Under the pieces are notes generated by a model. That model was not told the origin of the DNA. It saw nothing but the letters and a program-made list of their open reading frames with translations, and made no database searches. Positions 26,246 to 36,160 of a stretch of DNA of 64,000 nucleotides are shown piece after piece. This DNA is from Micromonospora polyrhachis (GTDB lineage: Bacteria > Actinomycetota > Actinomycetes > Mycobacteriales > Micromonosporaceae), in contig NZ_JACHJW010000001.1 in assembly GCF_014203835.1 (NCBI RefSeq), positions 6,832,501 to 6,896,500 on the forward strand, written 5' to 3'. Numbering within the stretch: position 1 is the stretch's first letter; the number at the start of each line of letters is the position of its first letter. A program made the translations under genes and the position numbers.

Positions 26246-26818
26246 CTAGCCGTCCGCCAACTGTGCCGCCAACTCCAGAAGCATCCGAATCCCGCCGGCA
26301 GTCTCCCGCACATCTAGATCAGGGTCGCCTTCATCGAGCCGAATTATCTCCGGAAGGAATTCACTCCAGCTCGTGTACTGCGGAACGATAAGCGCAGATT
26401 TCCGGACGTGCGGCCGATCATCACCCAGGCCACGGATCGTCGTTGCGAATACCGCGTCGTCGAAGGCCCCGACCGCTGTGCATGCGATGAGTCGAAACCC
26501 GCGACGGACAGCGCCTTGACCCGCACCAAGGTCGAGTGACCGGACGGCCTCTTCACGATCAAAGCACACGAAACTTGCGCGTATCTGCTCCTCGTCGGCG
26601 ACACTCTCGACCTGGACGTACTGGCAACGGATTATACTGTCGTCAATAAAGCAAACCGATCCCGACGCAGCCTCCCATCGAAGCATTGGGCGATCTTCGT
26701 CGATGTCGCCGTCCAGATCGATTGACACTTCCTCCGAACTCCACCCCTGCTCCTCCGCGAACCCAGAAAACTCCCGCATCGACGTCTCTTCGACAAACAC
26801 GAGCCTTCGCCCAGCCAT
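26246..26818 (-). CDS. candidate immunity protein for the deaminase effector
   Basis: A 190-residue acidic protein (ISIDLDGDIDEDRPMLRW-like acidic stretches; C-terminal LDEGDPDLDVRETAGGIRMLLELAAQ), no signal peptide, no membrane segment, no recognised domain. ATG at 26818 follows AGGGGG; the frame continues to 26998 but without a ribosome site. It converges on the effector gene with only 10 bases between stops, inside the same AT-richer patch, and interrupts an otherwise rightward CIS operon. Those facts suggest a toxin/immunity module that moved as a unit. The role is inferred from context alone; it could instead be an unrelated gene. Confidence 0.55.
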   Translation of the reverse strand: MAGRRLVFVEETSMREFSGFAEEQGWSSEEVSIDLDGDIDEDRPMLRWEAASGSVCFIDDSIIRCQYVQVESVADEEQIRASFVCFDREEAVRSLDLGAGQGAVRRGFRLIACTAVGAFDDAVFATTIRGLGDDRPHVRKSALIVPQYTSWSEFLPEIIRLDEGDPDLDVRETAGGIRMLLELAAQLADG

Positions 26819-26910
26819 CGAAACACCCCCTACCTGCCATAAATGCGTGCCTAAACCTAACCACACCATCGACGCCAAGGGCGACCGCCGGGCCTCGCGT
26901 GCCCGCACGA

Positions 26911-26930
26911 CGATGCCCCTACGGGCATCG
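26911..26930. promoter_or_regulatory. perfect hairpin upstream of the sheath gene
   Basis: CGATGCCC-CTAC-GGGCATCG is a perfect 8-bp stem with a 4-base loop. It lies between the divergent immunity-like gene (start 26818) and the sheath gene (start 27019). It may be an operator or a terminator that insulates the two transcripts; position alone does not decide. Confidence 0.4.
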
Positions 26931-27018
26931 AAGGTTTCCCGATCAAGCGTCCTGTCGGTCGTGTCCGCCGGAGCGCTGCCGCGCGACGCTCTCCTCATTC
27001 ACAGGACGAGGAGGCGTG

Positions 27019-28572
<1,554 letters not shown>

Positions 28573-28618
28573 TGACCGACCAGAAGTCAGCACTGGTCAG
28601 TGAGTTGAGGAGGTAACC

Positions 28619-29062
28619 GTGCCGCTCCCCGATTTTGACTCCGCCGTCGGCCACTCGTTCGGGCTGGAGGTGGACAGCGTGATCATCAAGCAGATCACCG
28701 AGGTGTCCGGCCTGAAAATGGAACAGGACGTCATCGAGTACAAGTCGAACACCGCGGACGGCAAGTTCTTCGTCCGTAAGGCGCCGGGTGCGCCGAAGGC
28801 CGGCGAGGTGACCCTGACCCGGGGTCTCACCGCCGACAACAGCTTCGAGCGCTGGATCAAGGACTGCCGGTTCGGCAAGATGGGCGATGCGCGCAAGGGC
28901 GGCGCGATCATCGTCTTCGACTACGAGGGCTTCCCGATCAAGCGTTACAAGTTGATGAACGCTTGGGCGAAGAGCCTGGAGATCAGCTCCCTCAAGGCCG
29001 GTGACACCAGCGTGCTCACCGAGAAGCTGGTCATCACCTACGAGTCGATGGAAGTCGAGTAG
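28619..29062 (+). CDS. cis1a: CIS inner tube protein, copy 1
   Basis: A 147-residue gp19-type tail tube protein (MPLPDFDSAVGHSFGLEVD, ITEVSGLKMEQDVIEYKSN, ITYESMEVE). Tube hexamers stack to make the channel driven out on contraction. GTG at 28619 follows GAGGAGG. A second tube paralogue lies at 32371. One copy probably forms the tube and the other an adaptor ring to the baseplate, as in Afp1/5; which does which cannot be seen. Confidence 0.92.
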   Translation: MPLPDFDSAVGHSFGLEVDSVIIKQITEVSGLKMEQDVIEYKSNTADGKFFVRKAPGAPKAGEVTLTRGLTADNSFERWIKDCRFGKMGDARKGGAIIVFDYEGFPIKRYKLMNAWAKSLEISSLKAGDTSVLTEKLVITYESMEVE

Positions 29063-29066
29063 CCCG

Positions 29067-29525
29067 ATGCGCCGTACCTCCGCGCTGGCCTCCCCCACCG
29101 CGATCGTCCCCGGTGCGGCCCCGACCGATGTCGCGGTCGCACCGCAACGGGAGACGCTCCGGACCGAGTTCCCGTTCGAGCTGCCCCGAGGCTACGTCGA
29201 CGGCAGCGGTACGGTGCACCGCGACGGCGTGATGCGGCTGGCCACCGCCCGGGACGAGCTGGTGCCACTGCGCGACGACCGGGTACGGGAGAACCCGCCC
29301 TACCTGACGGTGGTGCTGCTCAGCCGGGTGATCACTCGGATCGGCACGGTAGTCGACGTGCATCCGGGAGTGGTGGAGGATCTGTTCGCCTCGGATCTGG
29401 CATTCCTCCAGGACATGTACCGACGGATCAACAGCGAGGGGCACACCCGCGCGAGCGTCGTCTGTCCCGAGTGCCAGCACCGGTTCGCGGTAGACCTGGC
29501 GGGTGGGCGCCTGGGGGAATCGTGA
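29067..29525 (+). CDS. CIS tail assembly / baseplate chaperone-like protein with zinc knuckle
   Basis: A 152-residue protein with a disordered N-terminus and a core (TEFPFELPRGYVDGSGTVHRDG, LVPLRDDRVRENPPYLTVV) that matches proteins found between tube and LysM genes in actinobacterial CIS loci, annotated as phage tail assembly or T4-type baseplate hub chaperones. The C-terminus has a VVCPECQHRF CxxC knuckle, possibly half of a zinc site. ATG at 29067 is five bases after the tube stop. The end overlaps the next small gene by four bases (GTGA). Confidence 0.7.
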   Translation: MRRTSALASPTAIVPGAAPTDVAVAPQRETLRTEFPFELPRGYVDGSGTVHRDGVMRLATARDELVPLRDDRVRENPPYLTVVLLSRVITRIGTVVDVHPGVVEDLFASDLAFLQDMYRRINSEGHTRASVVCPECQHRFAVDLAGGRLGES

Positions 29526-29680
29526 CGTACGCGGCCGAGCGGATCTACACCGAGGTCGCGTACGTCGCCTATCACTTCCACTGGTCGTTGGACGAGATCC
29601 TCGACCTCGAACACGGCGAACGGCTGCGCTACGTGGCCGAGATCGCCAGTATCAACAACCGGATAAGCCAAGGGCGGTGA
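29522..29680 (+). CDS. DUF6760-like small CIS protein, 52 aa
   Basis: A very short gene starting at GTG 29522, overlapping the previous stop. The product (VTYAAERIYTEVAYVAYHFH... ending NNRISQGR) matches the small DUF6760-type proteins conserved at this position in actinobacterial CIS loci. It resembles the short frame that follows tail-assembly chaperones in phages. Function is unknown; an assembly role is inferred from the conserved position. Confidence 0.75.
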   Translation: MTYAAERIYTEVAYVAYHFHWSLDEILDLEHGERLRYVAEIASINNRISQGR

Positions 29681-29684
29681 AAAC

Positions 29685-32327
29685 ATGTGGCCGTGGCGTC
29701 GCCGTCGAGCGTCGGTGCAACGGTCCACTGCGGACTCGGCACTACCGCCCGTCCCGGCTCCCGCCCAGGCGGCGAAGGTAACGCCGACTGGGCCGACGGC
29801 ACCGGAAGTCGTCCCGCCAACGCCGGCGGCCTGGCGTTCTCTGCCGCCGATCCAGCGAACGGTGACCGGTAGTCCGCTGCTGAACCCATCGGACGAGTTC
29901 TCTTCCTCGTTGGCGGCCTGGGGAAATCCGTCGTTCGTCGGCTCGCTGGGGCATGCCCTCGGCCCGGCCGAGCCGGCCGGGGTGCTGCACGACCTGACGG
30001 TGCCGGTGGCACCGGCTTCGGCGCACAGTGCTCCCCCACAGCCGCACTCGGTTGATCCGCCGCTCGCCCTGCCGCCGACCCGTACCGCGTCGTCGAAACC
30101 ATCCGTCCAACGGCAGGTCAGCGGGACACCGGCCGCGCCACCACCAAGCTTCGCACCGCTCTCCAGCCCAGCGCCGTCACCAAGCTTCGCGCCGTCACCA
30201 AGCTCGACGCCAATACCGAGCGCCGCGTCGCCGCCGGAGCGACTGGCGCCTACGGAGTACCTGGTGCCGGCGGAGCCGTTGACCGTCAGCCGCCTCACCG
30301 TCGCCCCGCCCCCACCGGTGTCGCTGACATTGCCGGTGGTCGCCGCCCCGCCAGTCATTCCCGCCCTCGATCCGGTGCCGACCGCTCCGCCCGTTCCCGC
30401 TTCATCAGAGGTAGCCGCCCCCACCGAATCGTCCAACGTGCAGCGGCAACCCGAACCAGGCGGCGAGAACGTACCGGAGCTGACACCGGAAGGCGTCGCA
30501 CCCACCATCGGTGTGGCAGCCGTCGAACAGGCCGGTGACACCCAAGACAGCACTGCCGCAGACAGCCCAGTCTTCTCGTCGTACGACCCGTCACCCGCGT
30601 CGTCAGCGCCACCTGTCGTCGTGTCCCGCTCGCTCGCCGACTCCCGACCGTCGGCCCCGTCCCCGCCCTCGGTAGCCTCCCCGCCCTCGTCCCCCGGCAT
30701 CGAGTGGTCGGCATCGGCACGTGCCGGAGACGGGCCAGCAGCAGCGATCGTGCAGCGCAGCACGGACTTCCTGGCCGACGCCGGTAGCGCGACCCGACCG
30801 TCGCGCCGGCTCGGGCTGGGCGAACCGATCGTGCCGCCGACCCTGCCGATGACCGCGCAACGCACCCCGACCAACCCGTCGATGCCCACCGGACCGGTGG
30901 TGGGACCGCCGGAGAGCGCACCGGCCGGGCCGGTAATGCCGATGGTGCAGCGTACGCAGGCCGCAGCGTCCCCATCCGGCCCAGCCTCGAATCCGACGGC
31001 ACCGACACCAGGACCGGCACAGGCACAGGCACCGACATTGCCGGCCGTGACGACACCGACCTTGCCGGCCAACCCGAGCGGCACCGCCGACCTGCTGGGC
31101 AGTGAGGTCATCGTGTCCCGGCTGGCCGAGTCAGTCGGCACCGATCCGGCGGGGCAGGGAGCCGGTACGTCGAACTCGGAGCCAGCGACGCGCAACCAGT
31201 TCGATGAGCTGCCACTGACCGATGGTCCGTCGCCGGCAGAGTCGCCCCGGCCAGTCGCTGCCTCGCCCAGCGATCCGGTGCCACCTCCGTCGGTGGCCTG
31301 GACCGACACCGCTCCGGCCGACAGTGTGCCCACGCTCGGTAACACCGAGCTGGCGACAGCCACCCCGAACGTCTCTTCTGCCGCGCACGGTTCCGCGGAC
31401 GGCCGGTCGATACAGCGGCTGACCGAACCGGCAAGCCTGGATCTGCCGCTCAGCCCGCCGGCCGGCGGTGACAGGTCGACGCCCAGCAGCGCTATGGAGG
31501 CATCCCGCTCGACCACCGTAGCTGCCCCGCCACCGGTGGTGGCCCGGCTGATCGGGGACCGCCCGATCGAGCCGCTGACCGGCGAGGGCAAGGAGAGCGC
31601 GAGTCCCTACCTGCCGGCTCCGCTGCCGCCGACCGTGCAACGGGTCCACTGGGGTGCCGCTCCTGACGGGCCGACCGGGGACGGCAGCACGGCCCTTCGG
31701 CGTGCTGCCACAGCCGACATGAGCTACCCCGCATCCGGCCCGACGTCCACACCGCCCCCCAGCGGCGGCGACCTCCCCACCGGGGCAGGTGCGGGACATC
31801 CGGGCGGCGACCAGCTCGGACTGGTCACTGTGGTGCCGGTACAGCGATGGGGTGACGTCGGGCCGGTACCGGGCCTACCGAGGGCCTTGACGCAGCCCAG
31901 CCCTTCCCACGGCGTCGCCAACCCGCCCGTACTGGCCGTGCCACACCTGGTCAGCCAGCCAGCAGGTGTCCTGGCAACGCCAGCAGTCACATCGGTGGCA
32001 CAGCGGCTGCCGGAGCCGATGATGCCGCCCGTGGCACAACGGCTGCCCGAGCCGACAACGCCGCCCGATCCGCCGTCGACCGTACCGGAGGAGCCGGCCC
32101 CCGCGCCCGAACCGGAGCCCGCGCCGGCACCGACGACGTCCGGGGCGACTCCACCACCACCCGCGCCGGGCGGCGGCTCCCCCGGCTCCACCGGTGCGGT
32201 CGGGGCCGCCGGTGTGGCGGAACCGGAGGAACTGCTCAAGAAACTGTTCGACCCGCTGCTGCGCCGGCTGAAGACCGAGCTGCGCCTGGATCGGGAGCGG
32301 TACGGGGTGCTGGACGGTCCGGACTGA
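29685..32327 (+). CDS. long Pro/Ala-rich CIS protein with repeated VQR motifs
   Basis: An 880-residue protein dominated by Pro, Ala, Ser and Thr, so largely disordered. About a dozen VQR or IQR/AQR motifs are scattered along it (SVQRST, PIQRTV, SVQRQV, NVQRQP, IVQRST, MVQRTQ, SIQRLT, TVQRVH, PVQRWG and two VAQRLPEP). Only the last 45 residues look folded and conserved: EELLKKLFDPLLRRLKTELRLDRERYG. ATG at 29685 follows the previous stop by four bases. Its size and position allow a tape-measure or loading-scaffold role, but it lacks the long helical, hydrophobic pattern of phage tape measures. Confidence 0.7.
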   Translation: MWPWRRRRASVQRSTADSALPPVPAPAQAAKVTPTGPTAPEVVPPTPAAWRSLPPIQRTVTGSPLLNPSDEFSSSLAAWGNPSFVGSLGHALGPAEPAGVLHDLTVPVAPASAHSAPPQPHSVDPPLALPPTRTASSKPSVQRQVSGTPAAPPPSFAPLSSPAPSPSFAPSPSSTPIPSAASPPERLAPTEYLVPAEPLTVSRLTVAPPPPVSLTLPVVAAPPVIPALDPVPTAPPVPASSEVAAPTESSNVQRQPEPGGENVPELTPEGVAPTIGVAAVEQAGDTQDSTAADSPVFSSYDPSPASSAPPVVVSRSLADSRPSAPSPPSVASPPSSPGIEWSASARAGDGPAAAIVQRSTDFLADAGSATRPSRRLGLGEPIVPPTLPMTAQRTPTNPSMPTGPVVGPPESAPAGPVMPMVQRTQAAASPSGPASNPTAPTPGPAQAQAPTLPAVTTPTLPANPSGTADLLGSEVIVSRLAESVGTDPAGQGAGTSNSEPATRNQFDELPLTDGPSPAESPRPVAASPSDPVPPPSVAWTDTAPADSVPTLGNTELATATPNVSSAAHGSADGRSIQRLTEPASLDLPLSPPAGGDRSTPSSAMEASRSTTVAAPPPVVARLIGDRPIEPLTGEGKESASPYLPAPLPPTVQRVHWGAAPDGPTGDGSTALRRAATADMSYPASGPTSTPPPSGGDLPTGAGAGHPGGDQLGLVTVVPVQRWGDVGPVPGLPRALTQPSPSHGVANPPVLAVPHLVSQPAGVLATPAVTSVAQRLPEPMMPPVAQRLPEPTTPPDPPSTVPEEPAPAPEPEPAPAPTTSGATPPPPAPGGGSPGSTGAVGAAGVAEPEELLKKLFDPLLRRLKTELRLDRERYGVLDGPD

Positions 32328-32370
32328 CGACCGGAACCGGAACGGAGCAGCACCCAGAAGGAGGAGAAAG

Positions 32371-32808
32371 ATGGTCAGGGACGAAGTCGCCGTCGCGGTG
32401 GCCTTCGTGGTCAAGATCGACGATCAGGATCTCGGCGCGTTCAACAGCTGTGACGGCCTGGGTTGCGAGGTGGTCGTCGAGCAGCGCGAGGAAGGTGGCA
32501 ACAACGGCCACGTCTGGCAGCTGCCGACCCGGATGAAGTTCTCCAACGTCAAGCTCTCCCGTCCGGTCACCGCGGACAGTGCCAAGCTGATGCGCTGGTT
32601 CTCCGGCATGGCGGGCGGGCTCAAGCGCAAGACCGCGACCATCGAGGCACGTACCCAGGAGGGCACGGTGATCGCGCGGTGGGGGCTGCTCGACGTCATC
32701 CCGATCCGGTGGACCGGACCGCAACTCAACCCGGACACCCCCAAGGTCGCCACCGAGACGCTGGAGCTCGCCCACCACGGTTTCTTCGGCCCCGGCACCG
32801 GCGGCTGA
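32371..32808 (+). CDS. cis1b: CIS inner tube protein, copy 2
   Basis: A 145-residue gp19-type tube paralogue (VAFVVKIDDQDLGAFNSCDGL, NVKLSRPVTADSAKLMRWF, ETLELAHHGFFG). Compared with the first tube protein it is closer to the hub-proximal tube initiators of eCIS. GGAGGAG precedes ATG at 32371. It is followed by the LysM hub gene after 40 bases. Confidence 0.9.
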   Translation: MVRDEVAVAVAFVVKIDDQDLGAFNSCDGLGCEVVVEQREEGGNNGHVWQLPTRMKFSNVKLSRPVTADSAKLMRWFSGMAGGLKRKTATIEARTQEGTVIARWGLLDVIPIRWTGPQLNPDTPKVATETLELAHHGFFGPGTGG

Positions 32809-32848
32809 GGTGGCTGGCGATGACTGACGACCGTAGGGAGTGGTCCGG

Positions 32849-33628
32849 ATGAGCGCGTCACCGGTCACCTTCAGCGCCGCGGGCGGTTCGGGCGTGGGTG
32901 GTAGCGGTGGGGCACCGCCACAGCTCACCCACGCGTACCTACAACTGCACGAACCGCCGAAGAACGGTGGGACGGCCAATCCGGGCCCACCGCTGAGTCG
33001 GATCCCGTTCCAGTTCAACCCCAAGGAACTGGCGCTGACCAAGACCGCCAAGTGGAAGCGGGACGCCCAGCGTAACGCCAAGAAGAGCGGCGTACCGGAG
33101 TTCACCGGGGCCGACCCGTGCAAACTGACCGTGGAGATGTTCTTCGACGCCACCGACACGATGGACTCCAGCGTCGTCAAACGGGTCGAGGAGCTCTTCT
33201 CCTGCTGCGTGCCCACCGATGCGAGCCGGGACCAGAAGAAAGGCTCCCCACCGTGGGTGGTCTTCCACTGGGGTGGCATGGTCGGTTTCCCGGCGTTCGT
33301 GGCCAGTGTCAGCGCGAAGTACACCCTCTTCACCCCGGGCGGTACTCCGATCCGGGCGCTCTGCACGGTGACCCTGGAGGAGATCTCCGGCGAGCAGGCC
33401 GGCCAGAACCCCACCTCCGGGGCGCTGGCCGCCCGGGACGTACACACCGTCGTCTCCGGGGACACCCTGCACTCGGTCGCCTACCGAGCGTACGGCCGGT
33501 CCGGGTTGTGGCGCGAGATCGCCGACGCCAACGACATCGACGACCCGATGCGGCTACGCCCGGGTACGACACTGCTGGTGCCCGCGCTGGAGGAGATCGA
33601 ATCCGGCGGAGGTCGGCGTGGCCAATGA
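32849..33628 (+). CDS. cis7: CIS baseplate hub protein with LysM domain, Afp7-like
   Basis: A 259-residue protein: N-terminal Gly-rich stretch, a core with IPFQFNPKELALTKTAKWKR (the conserved NPKE motif of this family), and a C-terminal LysM domain from about residue 205 (VHTVVSGDTLHSVAYRAYG ... MRLRPGTTLLVPAL). It links the first tube ring to the spike, as gp53/Afp7 do. ATG at 32849 is preferred over GTG at 32840. The last 11 bases overlap the spike gene. Confidence 0.9.
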   Translation: MSASPVTFSAAGGSGVGGSGGAPPQLTHAYLQLHEPPKNGGTANPGPPLSRIPFQFNPKELALTKTAKWKRDAQRNAKKSGVPEFTGADPCKLTVEMFFDATDTMDSSVVKRVEELFSCCVPTDASRDQKKGSPPWVVFHWGGMVGFPAFVASVSAKYTLFTPGGTPIRALCTVTLEEISGEQAGQNPTSGALAARDVHTVVSGDTLHSVAYRAYGRSGLWREIADANDIDDPMRLRPGTTLLVPALEEIESGGGRRGQ

Positions 33629-35453
33629 ACAGTTCGCTAACTCCCTGCTGATCGAGGTCGGAGGCAACCCGTTGCCGGCCGACGTGGCGTCCCTGCTGGT
33701 CTACGCGTACGTCGACGACAGCAGCAACCTGCCGGACCGGTTCCTGCTGCGCTACCGGGACCCGGGCCGGACGGTGCTGAGCAAGGCGGGCTTCAAGATC
33801 GGGGCTGAGGTGAAGCTGCGGGTGCAGACCTCGGACCCGGGCGGCCCGGAACCCCTGCTCACCGGCGAGGTCACCGGCCTGGACTGTGAACTCGACAAGA
33901 CCGGCACCTTCACCGAGGTTCGCGGGTTGGACCTGGCCCACCGGCTGTTCCGGGGACGCCGGGTGGCGGCGTACCCGAACATGACCGTGCCGGACGTGGT
34001 GCGCAAGGTGGTCCAGCGGGCCGGGCTCAAGGCCGGCCAGATCGACCCGGTCAAGGGCTTCGGCGGCAGCCCGGACAGCCAACTCAGCCAGGACAACGTC
34101 AGCGACTGGACGTTTCTGACCCGGCTGGCCGAGTTGGTGGGGGCACAGGTGATGATGCTCGACGGGGCACTGCACTTCCGGCTGCCCGAGCCGCCCACGG
34201 GGGCACCCGACCCGAGCACCAAGGCCACCCAGGACCCGTTGGTGCTGGAGGTCAACCGCAACCTGGTTAGTCTGCGCGCGGGCATCACCGCCACCGCACA
34301 GGTGCCCGAGGTCACCGTACGCGGGTGGGACCCGGCCGCGAAGCAGGCCGTGTCGGCGGCGGCCAAACCGAAGGCGGCCGGTACCGAGGTGCCCGGGGTG
34401 GACCCGGAGAAGCTGGGAAAGACGTTCAACAGCCCGCCGTACCTGGTCACCGATCCCACCCTGGCCAACGACGCCGCCGTCCGGGCGGTCGCTGACGCCA
34501 CGGCTGGACGACTCGGCACCGGGTTCGCCGAGATCGAGGGAGTGGCCAAGGGCAACCCCAAGCTACGGGCCGGTACGGCGGTGGCGCTGGCCAACGTGGG
34601 CGAGCCGTTCCAGGGCAAGTACATCCTGACCAGCACCCGGCACCTCTTCAGCCAGCAGGCCGGCTACACCACCGCGTTCACCGTTTCCGGCCGCTCGGAC
34701 CGCTCGCTGTACGGACTCACCGGTGGCGGCCCGGCGGCCGGGCGGCTGGCCACCGGGGTACTGCCGGCGATCGTCAGCGACGTCAAGGATCCGCAGAAGC
34801 TGGGCCGGGTACGGCTGACCATGCCCTGGCTGGATGGGCAGTACACGACCGGCTGGGCCCGGTTGGTCCAGCCCGGGGCGGGGGCGAAGCGGGGCCTGGT
34901 CACCGTGCCGGAGGTCGGTGACGAGGTGCTGGTCGGGTTCACCGACGGCAACCTGGACGCGGCGTACGTCCTCGGCGGCCTGCACAACGGCAAGGACGCC
35001 CTCCCCCAGCTCGGTGCCGAGCCGGTGGACGGCAGCAGCGGCGAGGTGGTGGTCCGGGCGCTGGTGTCCCGTACCGGGCACCGGTTGGAGTTGACCGAGA
35101 CCTCAAGCGGCGCGGACGGCGTGCTACTCACCACCGGCGACAACAAGTTCAGCCTCCGCCTCGACAAGAAGGGCCAACTCGTCGAGATCATCAGCGAGGG
35201 CAAGGTCAAGGTCACCGCGAAGAACGGGATGACCGTCGATTCTGGCACCGGCCCGCTGGAGCTGTCCGGCCAGAAAGTGACGGTGAAGTCCAAGAGCGAC
35301 GTCGGCATCGAGGGCACCGGCCAGGTGAGCGTTAAGGGCACCGCCGGCGCCTCCGTGGAGGGTGCGACGGTGAAGGTCGCCGGTCAGGGCAGCACCGAAC
35401 TCACCGCCAGCGGCTCGGTCACCGTCCGCGGCGGCATCGTCAAAATCAACTGA
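33618..35453 (+). CDS. cis8: VgrG/gp27-gp5-like central spike protein, Afp8-like
   Basis: A 611-residue spike protein. The N-terminal 350 residues match the gp27-like hub (PDRFLLRYRDPGR, RGLDLAHRLFRGRRVAAYPN, DWTFLTRLAELVGAQVMML). An OB-fold region follows (PAIVSDVKDPQKLGRVRLTMPW ... GDEVLVGFTDG), then a repetitive beta-helix needle (VKVTAKNGMTVDSGTGPLEL, then short valine/threonine repeats) ending TVRGGIVKIN. It trimerises to puncture membranes and carries the PAAR tip encoded next. GTG at 33618 overlaps the LysM gene. Confidence 0.92.
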   Translation: MANEQFANSLLIEVGGNPLPADVASLLVYAYVDDSSNLPDRFLLRYRDPGRTVLSKAGFKIGAEVKLRVQTSDPGGPEPLLTGEVTGLDCELDKTGTFTEVRGLDLAHRLFRGRRVAAYPNMTVPDVVRKVVQRAGLKAGQIDPVKGFGGSPDSQLSQDNVSDWTFLTRLAELVGAQVMMLDGALHFRLPEPPTGAPDPSTKATQDPLVLEVNRNLVSLRAGITATAQVPEVTVRGWDPAAKQAVSAAAKPKAAGTEVPGVDPEKLGKTFNSPPYLVTDPTLANDAAVRAVADATAGRLGTGFAEIEGVAKGNPKLRAGTAVALANVGEPFQGKYILTSTRHLFSQQAGYTTAFTVSGRSDRSLYGLTGGGPAAGRLATGVLPAIVSDVKDPQKLGRVRLTMPWLDGQYTTGWARLVQPGAGAKRGLVTVPEVGDEVLVGFTDGNLDAAYVLGGLHNGKDALPQLGAEPVDGSSGEVVVRALVSRTGHRLELTETSSGADGVLLTTGDNKFSLRLDKKGQLVEIISEGKVKVTAKNGMTVDSGTGPLELSGQKVTVKSKSDVGIEGTGQVSVKGTAGASVEGATVKVAGQGSTELTASGSVTVRGGIVKIN

Positions 35454-35465
35454 AGGGGGTACGCC

Positions 35466-35747
35466 ATGCCACCTGCCGCGCGCGTCGGCGATCCGACCGG
35501 CCATCCCGGTGCGATCGGTGGGCCCGGCGTACCGACGGTGCTGATCGGCGGACAGCCAGCGGCTACCGTCGGCACCACCCACGCCTGCACTTTTCCCGGC
35601 ACTCCCCCGCACCCGCCGAGCCCGATTGTCCCGCCCGGCTGCCCCACGGTCCTGATCGGCGGACAGCCGGCAGCCCGGATGGGCGACATGACCGGCTGCG
35701 GCGCGCCGATCGTGGCGGGCTGCCCGACCGTTCTCATCGGCGGCTGA
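35466..35747 (+). CDS. cis10: PAAR-domain spike tip protein
   Basis: A 93-residue PAAR protein with two near repeats of CPTVLIGGQPAA/VPTVLIGGQPAA and zinc-site His/Cys residues (GHPGAIG, THACTF, DMTGCGAPI). It caps and sharpens the spike. AGGGGGT precedes ATG at 35466 and only two bases separate its stop from the gp25 gene, so the order spike-tip-gp25 is translated as a block. Confidence 0.92.
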   Translation: MPPAARVGDPTGHPGAIGGPGVPTVLIGGQPAATVGTTHACTFPGTPPHPPSPIVPPGCPTVLIGGQPAARMGDMTGCGAPIVAGCPTVLIGG

Positions 35748-35749
35748 CC

Positions 35750-36160
35750 ATGCGCTCGGACTTCGTCGGGGCCGGCTGGGCGTTCCCGCTGCGTACCGAC
35801 GCCACCGGGGCGATCGCCCTGGTACGTGGCGAGCGCGAGGTGGTGGAGAGCATTCGGCTCATCCTCGGCACCTCACCCGGGGAACGGCCCGCTCGACCCG
35901 AGTTCGGCTGCGGCATCCACGAACTTGTCTTCGCCCCGGCCGACGCCAGCACCGCGGGCCAGATCGCCTACCAGGTGAGAGTGGCCCTGGAACGGTGGGA
36001 GCCGCGCATCGTGCTCGACGACGTCATCGTCGACTTCACCGATGCCGGGGAAGGCACCCTCTACATCGACATCCGGTACCGGATCCGCAGTGACAACGAC
36101 CCCCGGAACCTGGTCTTCCCGTTCTACGTGATCCCCCCGCACCCGCCCGGAGCCGACTGA
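35750..36160 (+). CDS. cis9: gp25-like baseplate wedge protein
   Basis: A 136-residue GPW/gp25 family protein (VRGEREVVESIRLILGTSPG, GERPARPEFGCGIHELVFAP). gp25 nucleates sheath assembly on the baseplate. The conserved EFGCG motif and length match well. ATG at 35750; the stop overlaps the ATG of the next gene by one base (TGATG). Confidence 0.93.
   Translation: MRSDFVGAGWAFPLRTDATGAIALVRGEREVVESIRLILGTSPGERPARPEFGCGIHELVFAPADASTAGQIAYQVRVALERWEPRIVLDDVIVDFTDAGEGTLYIDIRYRIRSDNDPRNLVFPFYVIPPHPPGAD

Noticed and set aside
29300-31591. 763-codon leftward open frame opposite the Pro-rich CIS protein
   Set aside because: Its translation is Gly/Ser/Val low-complexity, created by the codon bias of the rightward gene; no ribosome site.
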